Shown: positions 1 to 7,266, numbered from the stretch's first letter. The stretch is DNA of 22,399 bases from Planctomycetota bacterium (GCA_016872875.1 VGYW01000092.1:1-22399), one strand, 5' to 3'. A program made the numbers and translations. The notes: a model not told the origin generated them from the sequence alone.

Positions 1-24
1 GGGGGGGGGGGGGGGGGGGGGGGG
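1..24. repeat. poly-G homopolymer (probable artefact)
   Basis: The window opens with 24 consecutive G residues, then a short C/A interruption and more G. Nothing biological can be read from it. A G-only run at the very edge of a sequence is typical of no-signal base calls from two-colour sequencing carried into a contig end, so this is probably not genomic. Confidence 0.8.
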
Positions 25-44
25 CAAGGGGCCGTGTGGCGCGA

Positions 45-147
45 ATGTGAGCGACTCTGGCAAACACTGGCCGACTCTGGGGCCGGAGGCTGCGGATCGA
101 CCGATCCGCAGTTGAGCGAGTCTGCGCGACTCTGAGCGACACTGGGT
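45..147. repeat. GCGACTCTG-type short repeats with a 22-bp palindrome
   Basis: Upstream of the kinase gene, a nonamer close to GCGACTCTG recurs about five times with small changes (GCGACTCTG, CCGACTCTG, GCGAGTCTG, GCGACTCTG, GCGACACTG). At 90-111 there is a perfect inverted repeat, CTGCGGATCG-AC-CGATCCGCAG, with 10-bp arms and a 2-nt centre. The palindrome could be an operator or just part of the repeat cluster; there is no T-run to make it a terminator. No gene is visible between 25 and the kinase promoter at 213. Confidence 0.5.
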
Positions 148-212
148 GCAGTGCCTGAGTTCCGGTGTGGATGACCGAAGGAGATTACACGCGCCCGTGT
201 GGTCCCCGGTTC

Positions 213-241
213 TTGACAGCGCGCCCCGCCTCGGCTACCAT
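213..241 (+). promoter_or_regulatory. sigma70-type promoter of the kinase gene
   Basis: TTGACA (213-218), a 17-nt spacer, then TACCAT (236-241). Transcription would start near 248, which places the GTG at 146 upstream of the transcript and supports the GTG at 284 as the start. Seen by consensus match only. Confidence 0.6.
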
Positions 242-283
242 AGCGTGATAGAAGCGGTCCTCTTCGCTGTGGAGCGCGTTCCC

Positions 284-2086
284 GTGGCCAGGCGTGCGGA
301 CCAGGACGAAACAGCCAACCTCCCGCCCGACGACCCGCTGGTGGGCCAGGCCCTCGGGGACTTCGTGCTGGAGCGGCTGATCTTCTCCGGCCCGATGAGC
401 TGCGTCTACAAGGGCCGCCAACGCTCACGCGGGCGCGCCGTAGCGATCAAGGTCCTGCCGCCGGACCTGGCGCGCGACGCGAGCTACGTGGCGCGGTTCA
501 GCCGCGAGGCGCTCGCCGCCGCCGCCGTGAAGCATCCCAACATCATCGAGGTCTTCGCGGTCAGCCACGACCGGGGCCACCACTTCATCGCCATGGAGTT
601 CGTGGAGGGCGAGAGCCTGGCCGCGGCCATCGAGCGCGAGGGCAGGCTGGCCCCAGGCCGCGCGCTGGCGATCATGAAACAGGTCGCCGCCGCCGTGGCC
701 GCCGCCCACGCCCAGCGGGTCGTGCACAGGGACATCAAGCCAGGCAACATCCTCCTGAGCGCGGACGGCCACGTGAAGGTGGCCGACTTCGGCCTCGCCA
801 AGCGCCAGGGACTGGACGCGAGCGTGACGGTTGCCGGGACTCGGCTCGGCACGCCCTTCTACATGGCAGCCGAGGTCGCCGACGGCAAGCGAGCGGATGC
901 GGCTTCCGACCTGTACTCCATCGGGGCCACCTTCTACCACGTGCTGGCCGGGCGCCCGCCGTTCGAGGGCGAGACGCACTCGGTGGTGATCCACCGGCAC
1001 GTGAACGCCGAGGTGCCCTCGCTCGCCGAGCTGGCGCCCGACGTGCCCCCCGCCCTTCGGGCCATCATTCATCGCCTCCTCGCCAAGAGGCCCGCCGACC
1101 GCTACGCGAGCGCCGAAGAGCTCCTTGCCGCGCTCAACCACGTGGAGCAGCCGCCCTCTGCCGCGGCGCCGCCCGCGGCCGTCGCCCTCCCCGGCACCCC
1201 GCAGCCGAACACCCAACTGCCCACGCCCCTCCTCGCCGCCGGCGCCAGGTGGCAGGTCTACACGGGGTGGCCCTTCGACGCGGCGCAGGCGCGGCGGCGC
1301 CAGGAGGAGACCGCCGCCGCACTCGGCGTGCCCGTGGAGCAGGAGATCGAGCTTGGCAACGGGGCCAGGATGAGGTTCGCCCTCATCCCGGCGGGCGAGT
1401 TCCTCATGGGCACCCCGCCCCCCACCAATCCGCCGCAGCCCGACAGGCCCTCGGGCGGGGAGGCGGAGCACTACAGGGACGAGTTCCCGCAACATCGTGT
1501 GAAGCTCACCGCGCCCTTCTGGCTCGGGAAGTTCCCCGCCACGCAGGCGGAATGGGAAGCGGTGATGGGGGACAAGCCCAGCCACTTCGCCGGCAGGCCC
1601 CAGAACCCCGTGGAGCAGGTGAGCTGGGAGCGGAGCCAGGACTTCGTGCGGAAGCTCGCGGCGAGCCTGGGGAGGGCCGTCCGCCTCCCCTCCGAGGCCG
1701 AATGGGAGTACGCCTGCCGCGCGGGCGCCGCGACCGAGTTCTGCTTCGGGGACGACCCTGGCGGCCTCGGCGCCTACACCTGGTTCGCCGACAACGCCGG
1801 CGGCGCCACCCATCCCGTCGGCGAGAAGCAGCCAAACGCCTGGGGCCTCCACGACGCGCACGGCAACGTCTGGGAGTGGTGCGAGGACGTATGGCACCCC
1901 GGCTACCAAGGCGCGCCCGACGACGGCTCGGCCTGGCTGACCGGCGGCGAACGGAGCCTGCGCGTCCTGCGCGGCGGTGCCTGGGACTTCTACCCCTGGG
2001 TCTGCCGCTCCGCGCTACGGCTCTGGCTCAACCCGTGGAGCGCCTGGATCAACACCGGCGTGCGGGTGTGCCTGGAAGACTTCTGA
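284..2086 (+). CDS. Ser/Thr protein kinase fused to an FGE-sulfatase (SUMF1)-type domain
   Basis: A 600-residue protein with the GTG start at 284, preceded by GGAG at 271-274. The frame is open back to a GTG at 146, but that lies upstream of the likely promoter. Residues about 27-283 are a Hanks-type kinase: VAIK lysine at about 56, HRDIKPGN at about 148-155, DFG at 168-170, and a complete C-lobe. The glycine loop reads FSGPMSCVYKG, so the first and third glycines of GxGxxG are replaced by F and S. A Pro/Ala linker (about 284-325) leads to a sulfatase-modifying-factor-type domain (about 355-600) opening with GNGARMRFALIPAGEFLMG and containing GNVWEWCED and LRGGAW. In true FGE two cysteines lie +2 and +7 after this Trp; here they are Phe569 and Cys574, so formylglycine-generating activity is unlikely. 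No membrane segment is seen, so the protein is probably cytosolic. Kinase-FGE fusions are common in Planctomycetota; the substrate is unknown. The gene converges with the LRR gene 10 bp away. Confidence 0.88.
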   Translation: MARRADQDETANLPPDDPLVGQALGDFVLERLIFSGPMSCVYKGRQRSRGRAVAIKVLPPDLARDASYVARFSREALAAAAVKHPNIIEVFAVSHDRGHHFIAMEFVEGESLAAAIEREGRLAPGRALAIMKQVAAAVAAAHAQRVVHRDIKPGNILLSADGHVKVADFGLAKRQGLDASVTVAGTRLGTPFYMAAEVADGKRADAASDLYSIGATFYHVLAGRPPFEGETHSVVIHRHVNAEVPSLAELAPDVPPALRAIIHRLLAKRPADRYASAEELLAALNHVEQPPSAAAPPAAVALPGTPQPNTQLPTPLLAAGARWQVYTGWPFDAAQARRRQEETAAALGVPVEQEIELGNGARMRFALIPAGEFLMGTPPPTNPPQPDRPSGGEAEHYRDEFPQHRVKLTAPFWLGKFPATQAEWEAVMGDKPSHFAGRPQNPVEQVSWERSQDFVRKLAASLGRAVRLPSEAEWEYACRAGAATEFCFGDDPGGLGAYTWFADNAGGATHPVGEKQPNAWGLHDAHGNVWEWCEDVWHPGYQGAPDDGSAWLTGGERSLRVLRGGAWDFYPWVCRSALRLWLNPWSAWINTGVRVCLEDF

Positions 2087-2096
2087 GTCCCATTGG

Positions 2097-4151
2097 TCAC
2101 GGGGCGATGGGGGCGGAGAAGCGGACGAGGCGAAAGGCCCTGGGGTCCGTCAGGGCCGGAGGGACGGCGGCGCTCGCGGCCTCGCCCTCGGCCTGGAGGC
2201 CGAGCAGACGAAGGTTCTGGAGTTTGGCCACGGATGTCAGGTCGCTACACCGCTCGCCAACTTCGAGGGTGAGCAGGGAGAGCTCGGGGAGCGACGCCAG
2301 GGGGCCGAAGTCCATCTGTTGCGGGCAGGAGAGGCGGAGGGACTTGAGTCTGGTTAGCTGAGCCAGCGGGCGGAGGTCGCGCACTCTGGGCGACAGGGCT
2401 ATCTCGAGCGCAGTGAGCTGGGCCATCCGCGCGAAGGGCCTCAGCGAATCAGCGCGCGGGGTCCCGCGAATCACGAGGGTCTTCAGCCCGGCCAGGTGGG
2501 CGATGGCCCTGAGGTCGCTGGCCTCCGGGCTTCCGTGGGCGATGTGGAGGGCGGTGAGGTTCCTCACGCGGGCCAGCGGCTCGATGGGCGCCCGGAGGCC
2601 CACGAGGACGAGTGTGTGGTCGCGGCCCGGCGGCAGGGGGGGAAGTGCGCCGAGGGAGGCCCCGTCGGCCCAGATGATCAGCGGGCCCGTGCCCTCTGCA
2701 ATCGCCTCGCGGAGCGCCTGGATGCCGGATGGGGAGCAGGCGGCGACCCCCGCCAATTGCGCGGGGGCCTGGTCCTTCCTGACGAACACCCGCGTGCCGC
2801 GCGTCGAGAAGTCGAGCACGGTCCCAGGCGGATGGTTGCCGGCCGGGTAGAGCAGTTCGTCGCGCTTCAGCCCCAGGGCAGGCGGGGCCACTGTGGAGCG
2901 GCCCAGGAGGTTGCACCAGCCGTCGCCGTCCCCGAGGCCCTCCGCCGAGGTGTCGAGCGAGCCGACGTAGCAGCCGTCCATCAACAGCGTGACCTTTGCG
3001 GGAGAGGCCATCTGGACGGCGGCGAGGTGGCGGCGGAGACGCCAGTCCACGGTGAACTTGCCGGGCTCGCGTGCGGCGCGCCGCAGGGGCCAGAGGTCGG
3101 TCACGCGCGGGCAGTCGAGAATCTCAAGGCGGTTGAGCTTGGGGAGCTGGGCGAGGGGCGAGACGTCGGCGAGCGCAGGGCAGTCCTTGAGGCTGACGGC
3201 CTCGATGGCGGCGGCGCTGGCGAGCGGGCTGATGTCGCGGAGGTCCGGGCAACTGCTGAGCTCCACGGTGGCCAGTCGCGGCAGGCCCGCCAGCGGCGTC
3301 AGGTCGCTCACCCGCGGGTTGCCGTGGACGCCGAGCCACGTGAGGTCGCGGAGCCTCGCCGCGGGCGCGAGGTCCCTCACGCCGGTGCAGCGCCGCAGGA
3401 CGAGGACGTTGAGGCGCGGCAGCTCGGCCAGCGGGGCGATGTCGCTGACCCGCTCCGCACCGTCCACCTCGAGCACCTGGAGCTCTTTGAGCCGCGCGAG
3501 GGGCGCGAGGTCGCTCACGCCGCGGCAGAAGTCGAGCCGCAGCACCTTGAGCCGCGTCATCGCGGCCAGCGGGCTGAGGTCGGCCGCCTCCGAGCAGTAG
3601 AGCCAGAGCGACTCGAGGTTGGTGAGCGCGGCCAGCGGCGCGAGGTCGGATACCCCGTTGGCGCAGCCGAGCTTGAGCGCCGAGAGCTCCCGAAGCCGCG
3701 CCAGGGCGCCGAGGTCCGCCAACCCGTCAACCGACAGCGCGTAGTAGCCCCCCTTCGGCACCTCGGGCAGGTCCGGGAGCACGCTCGGGTATGCCCAGAT
3801 GGCGAGCGGGCTCACCCGCGCGCCCAGCGCGCTCCGCAGCTCCACCCTGCCCGTCAGCGTGCCCAGGCACACGCCGACCACGCGGTCGCTGCCGGAGATG
3901 TTGGCGACCAGGACGTCCTGCCCCCGCTTGCGGAAGACCAGGGTGTCCTGGTCCGGGAAGAGGTACGGCATCCACAGGCCGCGCTGGTCCGACACGAGCA
4001 TCCACTCGCCGGGAGTGAGCTGCCGCTCGCGCGCACGGCGCGACATGGGGAATACCCTCACGTCCCTGCGATGGGCGGGGGGATCGCCGGAGAACGCCAC
4101 GGCCGGCAGCGCGGAGCACAGCACAGCGACGGCGAGCCGATGCCTGGCCAC
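2097..4151 (-). CDS. exported leucine-rich-repeat protein with duplicated modules
   Basis: A 684-residue protein with a GTG start; AGGAG lies 8 nt upstream. Residues 1-20 form a Sec-type signal peptide (ARHR, then a hydrophobic Leu/Ala/Val stretch ending AVAFSG), so it is secreted or periplasmic. About ten 22-23-residue LRRs fill 142-355 (pattern VSDLAPLAxLxxLxxLxLxxC), and about six more fill 520-680. A non-LRR region precedes each block. The two non-LRR regions look homologous: PLAIWAY...LPEVPKG...LSVDGL near 115-143 matches PLIIWAD...LPPLPPG...LVLVGL near 489-519. The protein is therefore probably a tandem duplication of a beta-region+LRR unit. No anchor, LPXTG or PEP-CTERM signal is visible. 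Function is unknown; LRR arrays of this type usually bind proteins. The gene has its own promoter and ends 10 bp from the convergent kinase gene. Confidence 0.85.
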   Translation of the reverse strand: MARHRLAVAVLCSALPAVAFSGDPPAHRRDVRVFPMSRRARERQLTPGEWMLVSDQRGLWMPYLFPDQDTLVFRKRGQDVLVANISGSDRVVGVCLGTLTGRVELRSALGARVSPLAIWAYPSVLPDLPEVPKGGYYALSVDGLADLGALARLRELSALKLGCANGVSDLAPLAALTNLESLWLYCSEAADLSPLAAMTRLKVLRLDFCRGVSDLAPLARLKELQVLEVDGAERVSDIAPLAELPRLNVLVLRRCTGVRDLAPAARLRDLTWLGVHGNPRVSDLTPLAGLPRLATVELSSCPDLRDISPLASAAAIEAVSLKDCPALADVSPLAQLPKLNRLEILDCPRVTDLWPLRRAAREPGKFTVDWRLRRHLAAVQMASPAKVTLLMDGCYVGSLDTSAEGLGDGDGWCNLLGRSTVAPPALGLKRDELLYPAGNHPPGTVLDFSTRGTRVFVRKDQAPAQLAGVAACSPSGIQALREAIAEGTGPLIIWADGASLGALPPLPPGRDHTLVLVGLRAPIEPLARVRNLTALHIAHGSPEASDLRAIAHLAGLKTLVIRGTPRADSLRPFARMAQLTALEIALSPRVRDLRPLAQLTRLKSLRLSCPQQMDFGPLASLPELSLLTLEVGERCSDLTSVAKLQNLRLLGLQAEGEAASAAVPPALTDPRAFRLVRFSAPIAP

Positions 4152-4233
4152 TCAGGAAGCTCCTGGGCGGCTCGTCCGCGATACGCCGAGGCGAGGGAGA
4201 GAATGTCTCAGGAGGAAGGCATCAAACCATCTA

Positions 4234-4262
4234 ATTATCCCCCAGGTTCCACAAAATGTCAA
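4234..4262 (-). promoter_or_regulatory. sigma70-type promoter of the LRR gene
   Basis: Read on the minus strand: TTGACA (4262-4257), a 17-nt spacer, then GATAAT (4239-4234). The predicted start near 4227 gives a leader of about 75 nt before the GTG at 4151. The interval 4152-4531 otherwise holds the hairpin element at 4318-4422 and the promoter of the next rightward gene; I see no convincing gene in it. Confidence 0.6.
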
Positions 4263-4317
4263 GCGCGAATTCCTGCGACGGGTATGGCCTCCGGTATTGG
4301 CGCAGGCCTCATCAGGC

Positions 4318-4422
4318 TTCTTCTCGTGCTCGTCGTCGTCCTCGCCGTCGTCGTCGACTCCGGTGGCCCTCCCCCTCATCACGGGGTTCGAGGACGAGGA
4401 CGACGACGACAACGGCGACGAT
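4318..4422. repeat. GAC/GTC hairpin element, copy A
   Basis: An imperfect inverted repeat. The left arm is built of GTC/CTC/GCC triplets and ends TCGTCGTCGTCGA near 4356. The right arm begins TCGAGGACGAGGACGACGAC near 4388 and ends GGCGACGATT at 4422. The loop is about 31 nt and contains CATCACGGGG. It is homologous to copy B at 5261-5358, including loop and right flank. It lies between the divergent LRR and HsdS-like promoters. There is no T-run on either strand, so it is not a classical intrinsic terminator. Confidence 0.75.
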
Positions 4423-4470
4423 TCAAGAGGCAGGCGGGCGCCAGGATTGGGGGCGCACTCTGCCTGCGAC

Positions 4471-4500
4471 TTGACTCCGCCGAAGCCACAAGCCTATAAT
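4471..4500 (+). promoter_or_regulatory. sigma70-type promoter of the HsdS-like gene
   Basis: TTGACT (4471-4476), an 18-nt spacer, then a perfect TATAAT (4495-4500). The transcript would begin near 4507, so the ATG at 4532 is a better start than the TTG at 4511. The -35 box lies 48 nt after hairpin element A; the same arrangement precedes the tRNA. Confidence 0.65.
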
Positions 4501-4531
4501 CCCGGCCACCTTGGACCACAATCGCGAACCG

Positions 4532-5236
4532 ATGGCGCGTTGCACCTTCATCCCGGCCTCCGCCTTGCGCGGCACGCGCTGGGACCCCGGCTTCTGGCAC
4601 GCCGGCGGCACCGAGCTAGCCGCGGAGTGCGGCCTGCTGCCGGCCCGGCTGGGCGACTTCATCGAGGCCATCACCTACGGCCCAATCCTCCCCGGGCGGC
4701 CACCCGTCCCTGTCGAGCACGGGGTGACGATCGTCGGCCAGCGCGAGATACGGGCCACCGGCCTCACACTCGACCGTGCCACCGTGGTGGCCGAGGGCAG
4801 CCCCCACGACCCCCCGCGCTGCCGCCTTCGGGCCGGCGACCTCGTCCTGGCGCGCTCCGGCGTCGGCACCCTCGCCCAGCGGCGCCTCACCGTGTTCCGC
4901 GGCAAGCCGAAGGCCACCGTGAGCTGCTTCGTGGACCTCGTTCGCCTCCGCGGCATCAACCCCTGCTACGTCGCCGCCTTCCTGCGCACCGACCTCGGCT
5001 GGTCGCAGGTCAGGCGCCTCATCCGCGGCGTCGGCACCCCGAACCTCAGCTTCGGGCAGATTCGCTCCCTCCAGGTCCCCCTGCTGCCCCCCGAGGAGCA
5101 GGACGCCATTGCCAGGCGGTGGCGCAAGATCGCCCGGCTCCACGACGCCGGCCGCCTCCGCGAGGCACAGAGCGCCCTCGACCGCCTCGTCGTGCGCCTT
5201 GACGCGCGCCTGCGGCGGGGCACTGGCGGGCTATGA
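4532..5236 (+). CDS. lone HsdS-like type I restriction specificity protein (single target-recognition domain)
   Basis: A 234-residue protein resembling half of a type I restriction-modification specificity subunit. The visible HsdS-like features are GDLVLARSGVGTLAQ in the middle, ATVSCFVDLVRLRGINPCYVA (a 'see if it stays in this range' strand-helix unit), then LRTDLGW and RGVGTPNLSFGQIRSLQVPLLPPEEQ, followed by a C-terminal helix rich in Arg/Ala/Leu. This is the usual TRD-plus-conserved-helix layout, but only one copy is present whereas full HsdS (about 400 residues) has two. No hsdM or hsdR is nearby. Half-size S proteins can act as dimers, but without a methylase partner the role here is open. 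The start is the ATG at 4532; the upstream TTG at 4511 would be almost leaderless and no strong ribosome-binding site is seen for either. The gene is flanked by two same-orientation copies of the GAC/GTC hairpin element, which suggests an accessory cassette. Confidence 0.65.
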   Translation: MARCTFIPASALRGTRWDPGFWHAGGTELAAECGLLPARLGDFIEAITYGPILPGRPPVPVEHGVTIVGQREIRATGLTLDRATVVAEGSPHDPPRCRLRAGDLVLARSGVGTLAQRRLTVFRGKPKATVSCFVDLVRLRGINPCYVAAFLRTDLGWSQVRRLIRGVGTPNLSFGQIRSLQVPLLPPEEQDAIARRWRKIARLHDAGRLREAQSALDRLVVRLDARLRRGTGGL

Positions 5237-5260
5237 CCTCCGATTCTGGCAGACACATCG

Positions 5261-5358
5261 TCTTCTGGTATCGTCCTCGTCCTCGTCGTCGAGTCCGATG
5301 GTTCTCTGCGTCATCAGGGGATTCGACGACGAGGACGACGACGACAACGACGACGATT
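5261..5358. repeat. GAC/GTC hairpin element, copy B
   Basis: The left arm at 5271-5292 (TCGTCCTCGTCCTCGTCGTC + GA) pairs with the right arm at 5323-5344 (TCGACGACGAGGACGACGAC + GA). The arms are 22 nt with one mismatch, and the loop at 5293-5322 is 30 nt. The GAC-rich right side continues to 5358. The loop motif CATCAGGGGATTCGA matches CATCACGGGGTTCGA of copy A. The rest of 5237-5402 shows no gene. Confidence 0.8.
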
Positions 5359-5402
5359 GGGAACCCCAGGATCAGGGGCCAGACTCGCGCCGCTGCCCGC
5401 GC

Positions 5403-5432
5403 TTGACACCCTCCGGCTTCGCGGGCTATAAT
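5403..5432 (+). promoter_or_regulatory. sigma70-type promoter of the tRNA gene
   Basis: TTGACA (5403-5408), an 18-nt spacer, then TATAAT (5427-5432), both perfect consensus boxes. The tRNA begins 13 nt after the -10 box. The -35 box is 45 nt after hairpin element B. Confidence 0.75.
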
Positions 5433-5444
5433 GCTACAGGCCCA

Positions 5445-5521
5445 GGCGGGATAGCTCAGTTGGCTAGAGCAGCGGATTCATAACCCGCAGGTTGAGGGTT
5501 CGAATCCCTCTCCCGCCACCA
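5445..5521 (+). tRNA. tRNA with CAU anticodon, probably elongator tRNA-Met
   Basis: A 77-nt cloverleaf. The acceptor GGCGGGA (5445-5451) pairs with TCCCGCC (5511-5517), followed by a genome-encoded ACCA. The D-arm is GCTC...GAGC. The anticodon loop TTCATAA gives anticodon CAU, and the T-arm GAGGGTTCGAATCCCTC is perfect. The anticodon stem has an A-C mismatch next to the loop (GCGGA/CCCGC). It lacks the initiator hallmarks (unpaired first base, three G-C pairs next to the loop), so it is not initiator tRNA. A CAU tRNA could also be the lysidine-modified tRNA-Ile2; the sequence alone does not settle this. Confidence 0.93.
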
Positions 5522-5576
5522 CCGCAACTCCGGGCCGCTCCACAACATCCCCACAATGCAGCCGCATCCAATTCGT

Positions 5577-5604
5577 TTGACTCGGCTTGGGGATTCAGTA
5601 TAAT
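5577..5604 (+). promoter_or_regulatory. sigma70-type promoter of the prs operon
   Basis: TTGACT (5577-5582), a 16-nt spacer, then TATAAT (5599-5604). Transcription would start near 5611. The in-frame start at 5587 falls inside the promoter and is ruled out, favouring 5668. Nothing else is seen between the tRNA and this site. Confidence 0.6.
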
Positions 5605-5667
5605 TGGGGACTTGGCAGTGCGCGGCAAGAAGTCGTCCCTGCACTACTCCAGGCGATGCGAGCGGCC

Positions 5668-6609
5668 ATGCACGAGCGACGGATGCTCGTTTTCAGCGGC
5701 AACGCGCACCCGGCGCTGGCCAGGGCGATATGCGAGTTCCTCGATATCCCCCTCGGCAACGCCACGGTGCGGAAGTTCCCCGACGGCGAGCTGGACGTGA
5801 AGGTGCACGACGACGTCCGCGGCTCGGATGCGTTCGTGGTCCAGCCGACGTGCCATCCGGTGAACGAGAGCATCATGGAGCTGTTGCTGCTGATAGACTG
5901 CCTGCGGCGGGCGTCGGCGGACCGCGTGACGGCGGTGCTGCCTTACTACGGCTACGCGCGGAAGGACAGGAAGGACGAGGGGCGCGTGCCGATAACGGCC
6001 AAGCTCGTGGCGAACATGATCGCGACGGCGGGGGCAAACCGCGTGCTGACGCTGGACCTGCACGCCTCGCAAATCCAGGGCTTCTTCGACATCCCGGTGG
6101 ACCACCTGAGCGCCGCGGCGGCGCTGACGCGGCCGTTCGCGGGCGAGCGGATAGCCGACCTGGTGGTGGTGAGCCCGGACGTTGGCTCGGTGAAGCTGGC
6201 CCTGCCGTTCGCGCAGCGCCTCGGGGCGGACCTTGCGGTGGTGGAGAAGCGGCGGGTGCGGCCCGACCTCACGGAGCCGGGCTTCATCATCGGCGACGTG
6301 AAGGGCCGGAACGTGCTGATGATAGACGACATCATTGCGACGGGGGGCTCGGTGTGCGCCGCGGCCAGGCTGCTGAAGGAGCACGGGGCCAAGGCCGTCC
6401 AGGTGGCGGCCACGCACGCCGTCCTCTGCCCGCCGGCGGTCGAGCGGCTGGGCGCCGCCCCCATTGACCGCATCGTGGTGACCGACACGATCCCGCTCCA
6501 GGACGACGCGCGCAGCCTCCCCATCTCGGTGGTGTCCGTCGCCAGCCTCCTGGGCGAGGCGATGAAACGCATACACTACGACGAGTCGGTGAGCTCGTTA
6601 TTCACCTGA
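5668..6609 (+). CDS. prs: ribose-phosphate pyrophosphokinase (PRPP synthetase)
   Basis: It converts ribose-5-phosphate and ATP to PRPP and AMP in the cytosol, feeding purine, pyrimidine, NAD, His and Trp synthesis. From the ATG at 5668 the protein has 313 residues, the usual length; ATG 5683 is a possible alternative. Near the N-terminus, VFSGNAHPALA and FPDGELDVKV are the conserved opening and ribose-phosphate site. PYYGYARKDRKDEGR and TLDLHASQIQGFF form the ATP/Mg region, and KRRVRP is the catalytic flexible loop. VLMIDDIIATGGSV is the PRPP-binding signature. It is followed at once by rplY (4-nt overlap of the prs stop region with an alternative rplY GTG), in the conserved prs-rplY-pth-rpsF order. 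Confidence 0.96.
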   Translation: MHERRMLVFSGNAHPALARAICEFLDIPLGNATVRKFPDGELDVKVHDDVRGSDAFVVQPTCHPVNESIMELLLLIDCLRRASADRVTAVLPYYGYARKDRKDEGRVPITAKLVANMIATAGANRVLTLDLHASQIQGFFDIPVDHLSAAAALTRPFAGERIADLVVVSPDVGSVKLALPFAQRLGADLAVVEKRRVRPDLTEPGFIIGDVKGRNVLMIDDIIATGGSVCAAARLLKEHGAKAVQVAATHAVLCPPAVERLGAAPIDRIVVTDTIPLQDDARSLPISVVSVASLLGEAMKRIHYDESVSSLFT

Positions 6610-6621
6610 GTGGAGCCGTTC

Positions 6622-7266
6622 ATGGAAACTGCGACGATACACGCGACTAAGCGGGGGGAGCTTGGGAGCCGTGCGGTGGGGCGGCTGCGGCGCCAGGGCC
6701 TTCTGCCGGCAGTCCTCTACGGGCACCGGCGCGACACCGTGCCGCTGTCCGTGCCGCTGAAGGAGATCGAGCACGCGGTGGCGGCTGGGACCCGCATGGT
6801 GAGCCTGGACGTTGGCGGGGTGCAGGAGCTCGCGCTCCTGAAGGACGTGCAGCACGACTCGATGGGGGACGAGCTCCTGCACGTGGACCTCGCGCGGGTG
6901 GCGATGGACGAGAAGGTGACGGTGCGGGTGCCGGTGGTGCTGCACGGGCTGGCGAAGGGCGCCGCGTCGGGCGGCACGCTCGACCACCTGGTGCAGGACA
7001 TCGAGGTGGTGTGCTTCCCGCAGGACATCCCGGACCGCATACGGCTCGAGGTCGGGGCGCTCGACATCGGGCAGATGCTCTACGTGCGCGACCTGCCGGC
7101 GCCGCCGGGAGTGGAGTTCCGGCTCGACCCCGGCACCCCCGTGGTGGTGGTCCACGCGCCGATGGCGGTGAAGGAGGCCGTGCCCGCCGAGGCCGAGGCC
7201 GCCGCGCCGGCCGAGCCCGAGGTGATCGGGCGCAAGGCCGCCGAGGAGGAGGAAGAAGAGGAGTGA
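6622..7266 (+). CDS. rplY: 50S ribosomal protein L25, long TL5/Ctc form
   Basis: It binds 5S rRNA in the large ribosomal subunit. The ATG at 6622 is chosen because GGAG lies 6 nt upstream; the GTG at 6610 directly abutting the prs stop is the alternative. The 214-residue product has an N-terminal L25 domain (about 1-90, with KRGELGSRAVGRLRRQGLLPAVLYG and HDSMGDELLHVDL) and a C-terminal TL5/CTC beta domain (about 95-185, VTVRVPVVLHGLAKGAASGG). It ends in an Ala/Glu tail with seven terminal Glu residues. Long forms with acidic tails are normal in this family. It is co-transcribed with prs and pth. Confidence 0.95.
   Translation: METATIHATKRGELGSRAVGRLRRQGLLPAVLYGHRRDTVPLSVPLKEIEHAVAAGTRMVSLDVGGVQELALLKDVQHDSMGDELLHVDLARVAMDEKVTVRVPVVLHGLAKGAASGGTLDHLVQDIEVVCFPQDIPDRIRLEVGALDIGQMLYVRDLPAPPGVEFRLDPGTPVVVVHAPMAVKEAVPAEAEAAAPAEPEVIGRKAAEEEEEEE

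Noticed and set aside
425..1909. Long open frame antisense to the kinase-FGE gene
   Set aside because: High-GC shadow frame rich in Gly/Arg/His/Pro with no recognisable domain; the + strand gene has full kinase and FGE motifs.
4152..4412. Small Ser-rich/Asp-rich minus-strand open frame
   Set aside because: Its composition comes from the GAC/GTC hairpin arms and it overlaps the LRR leader and promoter; no start site support.
2496..4499. Long + strand open frame opposite the LRR gene
   Set aside because: Low-complexity Arg/Gly/Glu composition, no motif, and complementary to a clear LRR protein with signal peptide and promoter.
5445..5521. Initiator tRNA-fMet
   Set aside because: The first acceptor pair is intact and the anticodon stem lacks three consecutive G-C pairs next to the loop.
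5644..6576. Minus-strand open frame opposite prs
   Set aside because: Shadow of a strongly conserved gene; no family features.
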